The notes beneath the pieces were generated by a model. It saw only the letters and a program-made list of their open reading frames with translations. It was not told where the DNA came from and ran no database searches. The position numbers and the translations under genes were made by a program. A stretch of DNA of 64,000 nucleotides. Origin: Darksidea phi (Eukaryota; Ascomycota; Dothideomycetes; Pleosporales; Lentitheciaceae). The stretch covers positions 1 to 64,000 of the forward strand of contig JASJFT010000228.1 in NCBI GenBank assembly GCA_030770425.1, given 5' to 3'. The first letter of the stretch is position 1. Every line of letters starts with the position of its first letter. This document shows, in pieces, positions 53,920 through 64,000 of this stretch.

Positions 53920-55000
53920 TAACTCTTCTTTTAATAAACTAGTAGTAAGATATTTAGATTTATAAGGATTTATTATAGATAATAATAATATTAGAAACTA
54001 ATCTATTAATTAAGTAAAAGACTAAAATAATTTTATTTATAAAGATATATACGGACTTAACCTATTATATTATTAAAAGAATTAAAAACGTCTCTATTCT
54101 ATTAATTAGATTATTTAAACTAATATCTTATCTAATATCCTCTAGTCTAAGTAGTAGCTATTATACGATATATTAGTAAATTATAATATAACTTTTTAGT
54201 AAAGTAGTTCTTCTTCTTAACTTCTTATTAACTTAAATAGTATAGATAGTATTAATAAGATATATATAATAAAGGTAATATTAATTATTCTAATAAAGAC
54301 TATAAAGACTTTTAGTAAAGGACTTCCTATTATTTATTATATACTAACTAGTATAGTAGTCTTCCTTATATTAAAGAGAATAATTAATTCTATATTCTAA
54401 ATTCTAATCTAACTATAAGGTAATAATCTCTCTTTATTAGTATCTACTACTCTTTAGTAAATCTAAGTATTATTTAAGAATATTTAATATATTATTATTA
54501 ATAAGAAATCTATAATTAACTTAAGTATTCTTTTCTAAATATATATATAATATTATAAGATTTAACTAAAATAATAATTACTTTCTTTTACTAGAGTAAA
54601 TATTATATTAGTTAGAAACTTTTATTAACTCTCTTTAATTATATATAGACTATTATTTAATAACTCTTATACTCTAAATCTTATTAATACTAAAAATTAA
54701 GCTCTTTATCTTAAATTTTATTATATAATTATCTTAGATATTATTATATAATAATAAGGTAATATATAGATAGCTTTTTAGAAAGCTCTTATATATATTT
54801 ATATTAAAGAACTAAAGTAAGCTAATTAAATTCTATTTATAACTTAATATTATATAATACTTTTTTTTAACTAAATAAGATTTCTTTAATAATACTATAT
54901 AAATCTATACTAAGAGATATAAGATTAGCTAGATTAATTATTATTATATATAGAATTCGACCTAATTAGTAGTTATAATAAAAGTATTTTACGAAAATCT
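53920..55000 (+). mobile_element. Helitron, C-terminal part: PIF1-type helicase, RIP-degraded
   Basis: With TAA/TAG read as Gln, this gives a PIF1-like helicase: QLLINLNSIDSINK near 54,220-54,265 (the Walker A region), YIIINKKSIINLSILFQI near 54,490-54,545 (Walker B, DE decayed to NK) and VNIILVRNFYQL near 54,597-54,635. Removing gypsy B and one TSD copy joins this to 39,539 with the reading frame unbroken. The distal helicase motifs and the 3' end of the Helitron were not resolved beyond about 55,000. Confidence 0.75.
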
Positions 55001-57524
55001 ATAAATAGCTATAATACTTCTAAAAGATAGTAGTAATCTTTCTAGCGAGCTTCTCCTCTATATTAGTAGACGGATAATACTTCTTAAAAATATCTAGATA
55101 AAGAGAAACTTAATAAATAATACTACTAGAACTATTATTAATATTATTTAAGATATAAATATTAATAATTATAAAAATATAATATCTCTTATAATTTTAG
55201 TTATATTTAATAGATATATAGATTTTAGACTTTATTTAATAGATAATAACTAAATTATAATACTAGTCTTTACTATTAGTAAAGAGTTTATACTAGATTA
55301 GATAATTTATACTTAAATTTAGTTTTCTTTAGTATTTACTTAGACTATTATAATTTATAAGTCTTAAGGTCTAAGTTTAAAAAAGGTAGTAGTTTATATT
55401 AATAAGAATTAGAATTATACTCCTAAATTAATATATATTATACTTTTACGAGTAAAGATATTAAAGGGTATAATATTAAAGAATAGTTTTTCTTTTTAAT
55501 ATTTAAAGTAGCTAAAAAGTAAGATATATACGTATAGAAAGGTAAATAAGATTAAAAAAGATTAATAGTATATTTATATTAAGAATACTTTATTTTAGTT
55601 CGTAAATATAAACTCTATTATTAACTAGATTAATATTTATACTAATACTTTATCTATATACCTTCGAATATAATATTACTATACTTTAATAATTTCTTAT
55701 AGCCTAATACCTAGACTAATACTAGATTATACTCTATCTAGATTCTTATTATCTAGATATTACTATCTTTATCTACTTATATATTCTACTCCTCTCTATT
55801 TAGAAGTATAATCTATAATATTATATCTTATAAAATATAATTAGTAATATTATAAATTATAAAGAGAATTAACTTAAATATTAATAACTTATAATCTCTT
55901 ATATAGAACTTTAGAAATATAGAAGTAAAAGTATTTTTAAAGAGTTCTAGTAGTTTAAGTACCTCTTTATCTCTTACTAGCTTAATTTTATAACTTAGAA
56001 ACCTTCTATAATCTTAATATAAAAAGATAAAAGCTAAGATAGTATATTCTATATACGAAAATAGTATCTAGAATAGTAGAAGTAAAAGACTAGTCTTCTT
56101 ATTAATAGTTATTCCCTTCTTATAGCTATAATAAGTAGCTATCTCTTTAATAGCTAATAGTTATAATTATTAATAAGACTAGACTAATATTAAGACTAAT
56201 ATCTTATTTACTCGTAGTAATCGTAAGTATACTATTAGTAGAGTTATAGTCTATTTTTAGAAATAAAATTATATTATATAGTAAGAAAATTATACTTTAA
56301 AGTAAACTTTATATTATAGTTAATATTAATATTACTATACTAATAATATACTTTAAAAAAACTTACGTTCTTTAATATAAAATTACTAGCTATATTATAG
56401 GAAGAGGATTATAATATATTTTTATATATCTATAAGATATTAGTATTAATATTAGTCTATTTAATATAATATATAGGACTTATAGTAAGAAGAAGTTAAT
56501 TAATTTTAGACTAGATATTATTTACGTATATCTATTAGATATTAGTATAGATATTAGTCTATTAAGTAAATAAATTTATACTAAAAGTTCTAGATAATAT
56601 ATATAGAATATATACTATAAAAATTCTAATTTTAAGAGTAATAATTTTCTAGTATACTTTAATAATAGCTAATTACTAAAATTCTTAGAGGAATTATTAG
56701 TAGTTAAGTTATAAAATAGTTAATATATTCTAACTAAACTAGTAGAAATTCTTAATTACTACTTTAAATAAATTATTATCTAAGTTACTAGATATATAAT
56801 TTTAGTTACTATTATTTTTATTAACTAATATAAAGAATAAGTTTAGAAGAATTCTATTATCTCTATAGATATATAGCTCTTTTACTATACTATAAATAAA
56901 TATAGATAGTATATATTTATTATTAAACTAAAATATAATATCTTAATAGTTATAATAGACTTTTTATATTTATATATTAACGTTTCTAGACTAGATACGG
57001 GCTATAGCTTACTATATAAAATATAATCCCGAGCTAAATTTATAAATAATTAGTATAAACTAATACTAAAATTAATATCTTACTTACTATTATATAATAG
57101 TAATATTTTAGACTATAGACGTAGTTAGCTTTTAATTTTCTCTTTCTTAAATAAACTTAATATTCTATTAATAATATAGATAACTAATAGTTAGAATTTC
57201 TTCTATATAGTTATATAGTACTTATTAGTTATATTCTTATCTTTAATTAAATAAAATTATTTATCTATAGCTTTATAGTATACTTATAGGTTCTTCTTAG
57301 TATTCTTATTTAAGAAGTATTTAGTATTAGCCTTATACTTCTTTTAATTAGCTATAATAAAGAATATTATCTTTAGTATTAGTCTAGTAGCTAATAATAT
57401 ATAATTACGAAAGACTAATATTAAATATAATAATAGTATATATTATTACTAAAGTTTAAAAATAAAAATTTAGAATTATTTATCTATAGTTATATTTATA
57501 CTAGCTAGTAGTAAAGTCTATAAT

Positions 57525-58036
57525 AAGTAGTAAATATTACTAATAAGTTTCTATAATTCTTAATAGCTACTATATCTTTATCTATAGTATTATTATATTT
57601 AAATTTTTTACTAAATTATAATTAAAATAAGATTTTACCTAAGAGCCTAATATTATAACTAATACTACGGCCTTCTTCTATAAATTAAAATACTAACTAG
57701 TAGAATTTTAACTTTACTTTTAAGGACTTCAATTCTTTTACTTCTATCTATTAACTAATAACTAGTTATATAATCGTAGTAAGTAGTAAATATTATTAAT
57801 AAGTTTTTATAATTTTTAATAGCTATTATATCTCTATCTATAGTACTATTATATTAGAATTTTTTACTAAATTATAATTAAAATAAGATTTTATATAAGA
57901 ATTTAATATTATAACTAATATTATAACCTTCTTTTATAAATTAAAATACTAGTTAGTAGAATTTTAACTTTACTTTTAAGAACTTTAGTTCTTTTACTTT
58001 ACTTTTAACTTTTATTATTAGTCTACTACTAGTTAT
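57525..58036. repeat. 256-bp tandem duplication
   Basis: aagtagtaaatatta starts a block at 57,525 that recurs at 57,781. Both run through the same ttttttactaaattataatt stretch and a later ctagtagaattttaac-type segment. The differences are mostly transitions. Confidence 0.85.
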
Positions 58037-58310
58037 ATAATATTATACTATTTTACTCTATATATATATCTATCTAGTTCCTACTTTTATAAATCTTTTA
58101 TTACTTTTCTACTAGATTATTAAGAACTTATTATTATAATTACGGATAAATAGCTCTCTAAAGCTACTAAAGATAAAATATTAACCTTAATATTAGTTAT
58201 TTATTAGTTTTTTATAGTAAGAATAATATTAATAAGTTCTAAACTACTTAAGCTTTAATTACGTATAAATAATCTCTTTACTAATAGCTAGAACTATAGT
58301 ATAGAATCTT

Positions 58311-58440
58311 CTAATCTACTACTATCTACTAGAGTAGAGCTTTCTAATCTACTACTACCTATTAGAGTAGACGTTATTAATCTACCTCTACCTACTAGAG
58401 TAGACGTTATTAATCTATCTATTCTACTACTAGCTACTCT
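58311..58440. repeat. 33-bp minisatellite, three full units and a partial fourth
   Basis: taatctac starts at 58,312, 58,345, 58,378 and, as taatctat, 58,411, exactly 33 bp apart, with ctagagtaga inside each full unit. The period is a multiple of three, so it may have encoded an 11-residue protein repeat. Confidence 0.85.
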
Positions 58441-58454
58441 TACTAAGTATATAG

Positions 58455-59075
58455 GTAAGTATTAGTCTTAATATTAATCCTTTACTAATTTTAGTAGTAA
58501 CGTATAGTATAAGAATTATTAATAATAATATTCTAATTCCTATCTTACTTAATAAATAATCTAGTTTTACTAAACTAGTATAGTTCGCTTATACTAGTTA
58601 GGGTCTTAATACTTATAAGAATAATAAACGATTTTCTAGTATTATACCTTAGTAGACTTTAAGTAAGATATTAGTCTTAATATTAGTTCTTTACTAACTT
58701 TAATAAAAAGAATCGTTTAAAAAGAAGAGAATAGTACTTATTCTAATAATAATAGATAATCTTCTAGTACTAGTACTTTAATAACTATTAGATAGACTTT
58801 AGATAAGATATTAGTCTTAATATTAATCCTTTACTAACTTTAGTAAGGAGAATTAATAACTAAGAAAAGAATAATATAGCTTATTTATTTTAGTAATAGA
58901 TATAATATATCAATTCGAATAATTAATAATCTACTTCTACTAATACTTCTATAAATACTATATATACTTTAAGTAAGATATTAATCTTAGTATTAATTCT
59001 TTATTAACTTTAGTAGGGAGGACTAATAACTAAGAAGAGAATAATACTTATTCTAATAATAATAAATAATTATCT
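58455..59075. repeat. Dispersed direct repeat, four copies
   Basis: A core of about 45 bp (ttagtcttaatattaatcct followed by ttactaactttagtaa) occurs at about 58,462, 58,671, 58,811 and 58,981. The last three copies are preceded by agataagata or aagtaagata. Spacing is uneven (about 209, 140 and 170 bp). Confidence 0.8.
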
Positions 59076-59741
59076 CGTATAGGGCCTTTAAAAATAGTTA
59101 GATATATAAAGAAAGGGGTAGCTTATATAAGTAAGGGGATTACTTATTAAGCTTAGCTTTCTTCCTATTTATAGTAGAACCTAATAGAATACTATAAATA
59201 GTATTTAGAAGGGTAGAAGTATAACTAAATAAGGTAAAAAGATAATAAGATAATATAATAATATATTAACTTATTTAATAATTAGATTATTAGGTTATAG
59301 AGCTAACTATCTAATAAAGGTTATCCTCCTTATATACTTCTAGCTAAGAAATCTATTACTAATCTTAATTAGTAATAGAATATTCTAGAATAGCTTAGTA
59401 AGTATTATATAAGTATTAGAAATCAAGTATTTCTAATACTTATTAGTAATACTAGCCGATCTAGTAGTTACTAGAAGGTTCTAGAATTAATCTAATTACT
59501 AATAACTTTAACCTCTAATATCTAGCTTAATATTAATCTAATTTAAATAAGCTATATACTATTCTACTTAGAATAACCTATAGAATCTAGCTATAATAAT
59601 AGCTTAGTAATATAGACTAAACCTAAATAGGAAATAATCTATTAAAGGTTACTTCTTAGGAATTCTTTAATTCCTTATAATATTATATAAGCTAAATAAA
59701 GTTATTATATTTAATATAATCTAGATTTAAAGTAGTTAATA

Positions 59742-60131
59742 TATTATATATTATACGTATTTTAATATAAAATCTAGATTAAGATTAATAGTATATTTAT
59801 TATACTATTAAGTTTTAATAAGTTAAAATTAAGTTAATAAATTCTATTACTAAAATAATTACTTAGGAAAAGATCTAATCTTATTTATAAGTATTAGATT
59901 AAACTAAAGAGATTAACTATAAGGAATTAAAATAGAAAGTCTAAGAGATCCTCTACTCTCTTATATCTATTCTTTCTTATCTTACTCTACTTACTCTATT
60001 TACTTTATTTACTAAGATATAGATTAACTAGATTATTATTATATAATATTAGATTATTAATTAAGTCCTTATCTTAGCTTCTAATCTTCTTAGAATATCC
60101 TATATTCTATAATTCGCGTAGGGTTATAATA
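59742..60131 (-). repeat. Gypsy-type LTR, copy C (390 bp)
   Basis: It aligns along its whole length with the LTRs of gypsy A and B but is 45 bp shorter, because it has one instead of two internal tandem units. Sequence on its low-coordinate side resembles the region just inside copy B's 5' LTR, so it is the 5' LTR of a minus-strand element whose body is not recognised. On its right (caaag...) it abuts gypsy copy D, so it probably inserted into copy D. Confidence 0.8.
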
Positions 60132-62900
60132 CAAAGTTTTATACTAGAATTAAAAAAATTCTCTAATTATTATATAATTAAACTATTTAATATTTATCTA
60201 TAGGTCTTAGTCGAGATACCGATATAAAACTTAATATTTAAGTAATATTTTATAAATTATAAGTTATAAGTAGAGATAAGTTTTTAACTATATTTTAAAC
60301 CTAATTTAAACTATTTAAGTAGCTAATATATCTATTTAAACTTATAGAAGTATTAATAATATTTTAATACTATATTAATTTAGTATTAAAGAAAACTTTA
60401 AATAATTTCTTTATAATATACCTTAATAACGTCCTTATCTACTTAGAGGGCTTAAAAAAGAACTATATAAGAAAGATAAAAAGAATATTAATACTTTTAT
60501 ATAATACTAGTTTAAATCTAGACCTTTAAAAATACTACTTTATAATAAAGATTATTAAGTACTTAGACTATATTATTAAAACTAAGTATAGGATTAAGCT
60601 TAACTTTAAAAAGATCTAGATTATAAAGAAATAAAATATTCTTATATTAGTATAAAGTATATAAAGCTTTATAAAATTTATAAACTTTTATTATAATATA
60701 ATATCTAACTTCTCTAAATTTACTAATCTACTTTACTAATTAATAAAGAAAAAGGTACTATTTTAGTAAAGTAAAGAAGAAAATAAAGTATTTAAGAGAA
60801 TAAAAGATCTTTTTATTATAAAACTAGGGCTATTTCTCTAAAACCTTAGTTAAAATATAATAGTAAAAGTAAACTATTTAGAAGAGGTAATAGAAGGCTA
60901 TCTTTTATAATAAAAAAAAGAAGTATAGTATCTAGTTATTTACTATTTAGTTATCTTATTATTTATAAAATATAACTATACTATTTATAATAGGGAACTT
61001 TTAGTAGTAATCTAATATTTAATAACTTAGATACTAAAATTATAGAGTATTAAATAACCCTTTAAAATCTTTATATACTATAAGAATCTAGAATACTTTA
61101 TAAAGATATAACTTCTTAATAAATAATAATATTAATAGATAGAAATACTATTATAGTTTAACTACTATCTTTAATATTATTTAAGACGACTAGTAATATA
61201 ATTTAAGAATTTATAATTATAAAAAATCGTATTAATATATCTAAGATAGTCTAAGCTACTCTAGTTAATATAATAATAAATATAATAGTATCTAAAGAAT
61301 ATTATATATAGACCGATACTTATATATAAGAGCTTTAGAATAAAGCTATTTAAATAAACCTAAGATATACGATTTAGCTACTAGTAGTATAATAAGATAA
61401 TCGAATATTCTCTATAGAGATAGAAACTAAATAATAGATTAAAGATTACTTAGTAAGTATTTATAAAATACTAATATAGTATAGTATAATTTAATTACTA
61501 ATATAGAAACTCTTAACTATAATAGTTAACTAAAGATACTATAAATCGGGGCTAGTAGAATACCTAAGTAAGAATACTACCTTTTAACTAATATATATAA
61601 ATTATTATTAGAATAGAATATTAGTAAACGTAATAAGATATATTTAAAATTATTACTATTATAATATATATATATTTTAGAAGAAATAGTAAAATCTACT
61701 TTAATTCCTTTTAATTATAGATTACTTTTAGTTCTAAATCTCTATAGACTTTATAATAGAACTACTAACTATTAATAAAATAGTTCTATACTATCTTTTA
61801 ATAATTATAAATTAGTTATTTAAGTATATTTAACTAGAAGTAATAATCTCTATAAAGGCTAAATATTATATTAAGATATTTTATAATATATAGTAGAGAT
61901 TTTATAGATTTCCTATATTAATTATTATAGACTAAGATTTAGACTAGTTAGACTTTTTTTAAATAATACTTTATAAATTTATAAAAATCGAATAACTTTT
62001 ATTAATAGTATATTACCCCTAAACTAATAAAGAAATAAAATAGATAAATTAAAAAGTCTAGATAATATTATATATAATAATCTACTTTTAATAGATTAAT
62101 TAATCTAAGTATCTACTAGTATACTAATTTATACTAAATAATAGAAATTCTAATATTATAGATATTAGCTTAAATCTTCTTATTAATAAGTATAATATAG
62201 ATCTACTATAATATTATAAGTTACTAAAACTATTAATAAAGATATTATAAAGAAGAGTAGTCTACTTTCTTAACTATCTTAAAAGAGATATAGAACTAGT
62301 CTAAGCTATAATTATATTCGCGTAGTAAAGATAATAAGAATTAATAAACGAAAGTAGATATTTAGTAGAAAAGCTTTAAGTTAATAATAAGATTTAGTTC
62401 TTTATAAGAAATATTAAGATAAACTATCCTAGCTATAAACTTAATTAGTTATAAATAAAATATATAATACTTATAATTCTAATTTTTCTTATAATTATAC
62501 TAGATCTACTAGAAAATCTATATAAAACTATCTATATCGACTTATTAGAAAGAATAACTAATAATCTACTTCTAAGCTAGCTCCTAATAGATACTAGACT
62601 AGACCTAGTACTAACTTTAATAAAAAAAGTTCTAATATTAGATAAGTAGAAGGTAGAAGAAATTCTATATATAGAGAATATAAAAGAAAAGAGAAAGTAG
62701 TAAATTTTAATATAATAAAAGAGGTAGATATAATCTATATAATACTCTATTAAAGACTTTATAGAAATAGAGATATTATTAAATAGAATCTAGACCTAAT
62801 AGGTTATTTAGTCTCGTTTAGAGTTTATACTTAAGATAGGAATAAAGAAGTTAGAATAAAAGGTAATAGTTAAATTATATTAATAGATAAGGATTAATCT
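60132..62900 (+). mobile_element. RIP-degraded Ty3/gypsy pol region, copy D (5' truncated)
   Basis: Plus strand, TAA/TAG read as Gln. The RT fingers-palm region begins at once (about 60,270), with the box YLNNVLIYLEG at 60,419 (both Asp decayed to Asn). The RNase H region follows: YNRELLVVIQYLI near 60,984 and YKNLEYF near 61,080. Integrase lies at about 61,690-62,250, with a YYPQTNKEIKQINQ-like stretch near 62,000-62,045, then FILNNRNSNIIDISLN. A tail near 62,650-62,780 (EEILYIENIKEKRKQQIL) suggests a chromodomain. It is a different subfamily from A and B, since the sequences do not align directly. The gag and 5' LTR are missing because LTR copy C abuts at 60,131. Confidence 0.85.
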
Positions 62901-64000
62901 AGATTTAAATTAACTATAAGAGGGAAGATTATCTAGAAAATTTATAATTATTATATATTAATTTAGTTTCCTTAGATCTATAGCTCTATATCTATAGATC
63001 TACTAAGCTATAGCTCTATAGCTCTATTCTAATAGATCTATTAAGCTATTATATAATCCTTAGATCTATTCTTACTAAAATATAAATCTATTATATAACT
63101 TCTTATTCTTTAATTATAAGATCTATATCGTACTCTTTATTAAAGCTAGTAATTAGCTTAATTTCTAATAATTCTATTTACTAATAGTCTATAGTATATA
63201 TTTAGTTTATAATATTATCTCCCCTCTTTAAATCTTTAGCTTAGAGATTATTCTAGGTCCGATATTTAATTATATTAATATTAAGGTCCTATCTTAAGAG
63301 ATTATTATTATCTATTATAGTATTATATAAAACTTAAGAATATATTATACTTATTAATAAAATTCTTTACTATAGCTCTAAGATATTTTTTTATAGTTAT
63401 TACTCTTAGTTAGAAATATTATATATTACCTCTTTTAAAGATAGTAGATACTATAAGGTATATATTTATACTAATATATAAGATTCTTATTATATATTTA
63501 GTATTTTACTATTAGAAGATTTATTTATATTAAGTAGTAAAACTTATATATTAGAGTTTATTACTATTAATAAGATTTATTAATCGTACGAAAGAGAAAC
63601 TTTAATAGTAATTAGAGAAGATTTAAAAAGCTTAAAATAAGCTTTTTAATAAACTAGTAAAGGCTTATACGCGAGTATATTATTTAAAAAAGTAAAAAAT
63701 AGTCTTTTATAAGAAGTTAGTAATATAATTATAGGTACTAGAAACTAAGCTAGATAAAAAGAAGGTAGAGCTTCGGTAGTTAAAGTAGTAAAAGAATCTA
63801 GAAGTCTCTTTAACTACTCTAGATATCGCTTATAATATTATAGATAATATTATTCCTTCTAATCTATTAAATATCTCTTATTATATTATAAATAGTACTA
63901 GTCTTCTTAACTTATTATAAGGTAAACTTATCTTTTCTCTAAGTTTCTTTTAAGATTATAGTTTTAGTACTCTATAAACTTCTTATAATAATTAAAATTA
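62901..64000. other. Unidentified RIP-degraded DNA at the window end
   Basis: AT-rich, CA/TG-depleted. Around 62,985-63,060 short motifs such as tagatctattaagctat and tatagctctatagctcta repeat. It may contain the 3' LTR of copy D, but no second LTR is available to test that. Confidence 0.5.

Larger units (their letters stand above)
55001..59741. other. Unidentified RIP-degraded DNA rich in tandem repeats
   Basis: AT-rich with CA and TG nearly absent. The left part may be the distal end of the Helitron. The last 60 bp before 59,741 resemble the sequence next to the 5' LTR of gypsy copy B (ttaatataatctagattta), so at least that end belongs to a gypsy-type element. The rest does not match copy B. 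Three groups of tandem repeats are listed separately. Confidence 0.55.

Overview
This window comes from a filamentous ascomycete (Pezizomycotina) genome. Most of it, about 1-27,800 and 32,165-64,000, is AT-rich repeat DNA that repeat-induced point mutation (RIP) has scarred almost to saturation. The dinucleotides CA and TG are nearly absent. That removes ATG starts, TGA stops and all His, Gln, Cys and Trp codons, so these stretches hold no normal gene. Reading TAA/TAG as decayed CAA/CAG still reveals retrotransposon and Helitron proteins. The only sequence of ordinary composition is an island of about 4.4 kb (27,800-32,165).

Left flank. A minus-strand Ty1/copia element runs off the window start (1-~4,890). 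About 13 kb of RIP debris that I cannot identify follows (~4,890-18,240). Next come a 5' fragment of a second copia family on the minus strand (18,240-22,003), a plus-strand Ty3/gypsy chromovirus (copy A, 22,004-26,430), and the 3' half of a Fot1/pogo-type DNA transposon, which ends at the island border.

Island. It holds a short ORF that may be a truncated host gene (28,002-28,256, +), a two-exon gene on the minus strand encoding a small unrecognised protein (28,427-28,976), and a non-coding stretch with an inverted repeat and a 122-bp tandem duplication. It ends with an eight-exon gene (30,458-32,055, +) for a 398-aa secreted protein with a signal peptide, a Kex2-type Lys-Arg site and a NucA/NucB nuclease-like segment. 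A secreted-protein gene inside a RIP-mutated repeat block is the setting often described for fungal effector genes; a role here is inference.

Right flank. A plus-strand Helitron (DUF6570-like region, then PIF1-type helicase) is split by a minus-strand Ty3/gypsy element (copy B, 39,540-53,919; TSD taact). Copy B is itself split by a plus-strand Ty1/copia element (43,715-50,389; TSD tctta). Both insertions have matching LTRs and 5-bp target duplications, so the order of events can be read directly: Helitron, then gypsy, then copia. Further right are a minisatellite-rich stretch, one more gypsy-type LTR (59,742-60,131), a second gypsy pol region (copy D, +, 60,132-~62,900) and unidentified RIP debris to the window end.

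All domain calls were made by eye from translated fragments; no similarity search was run.
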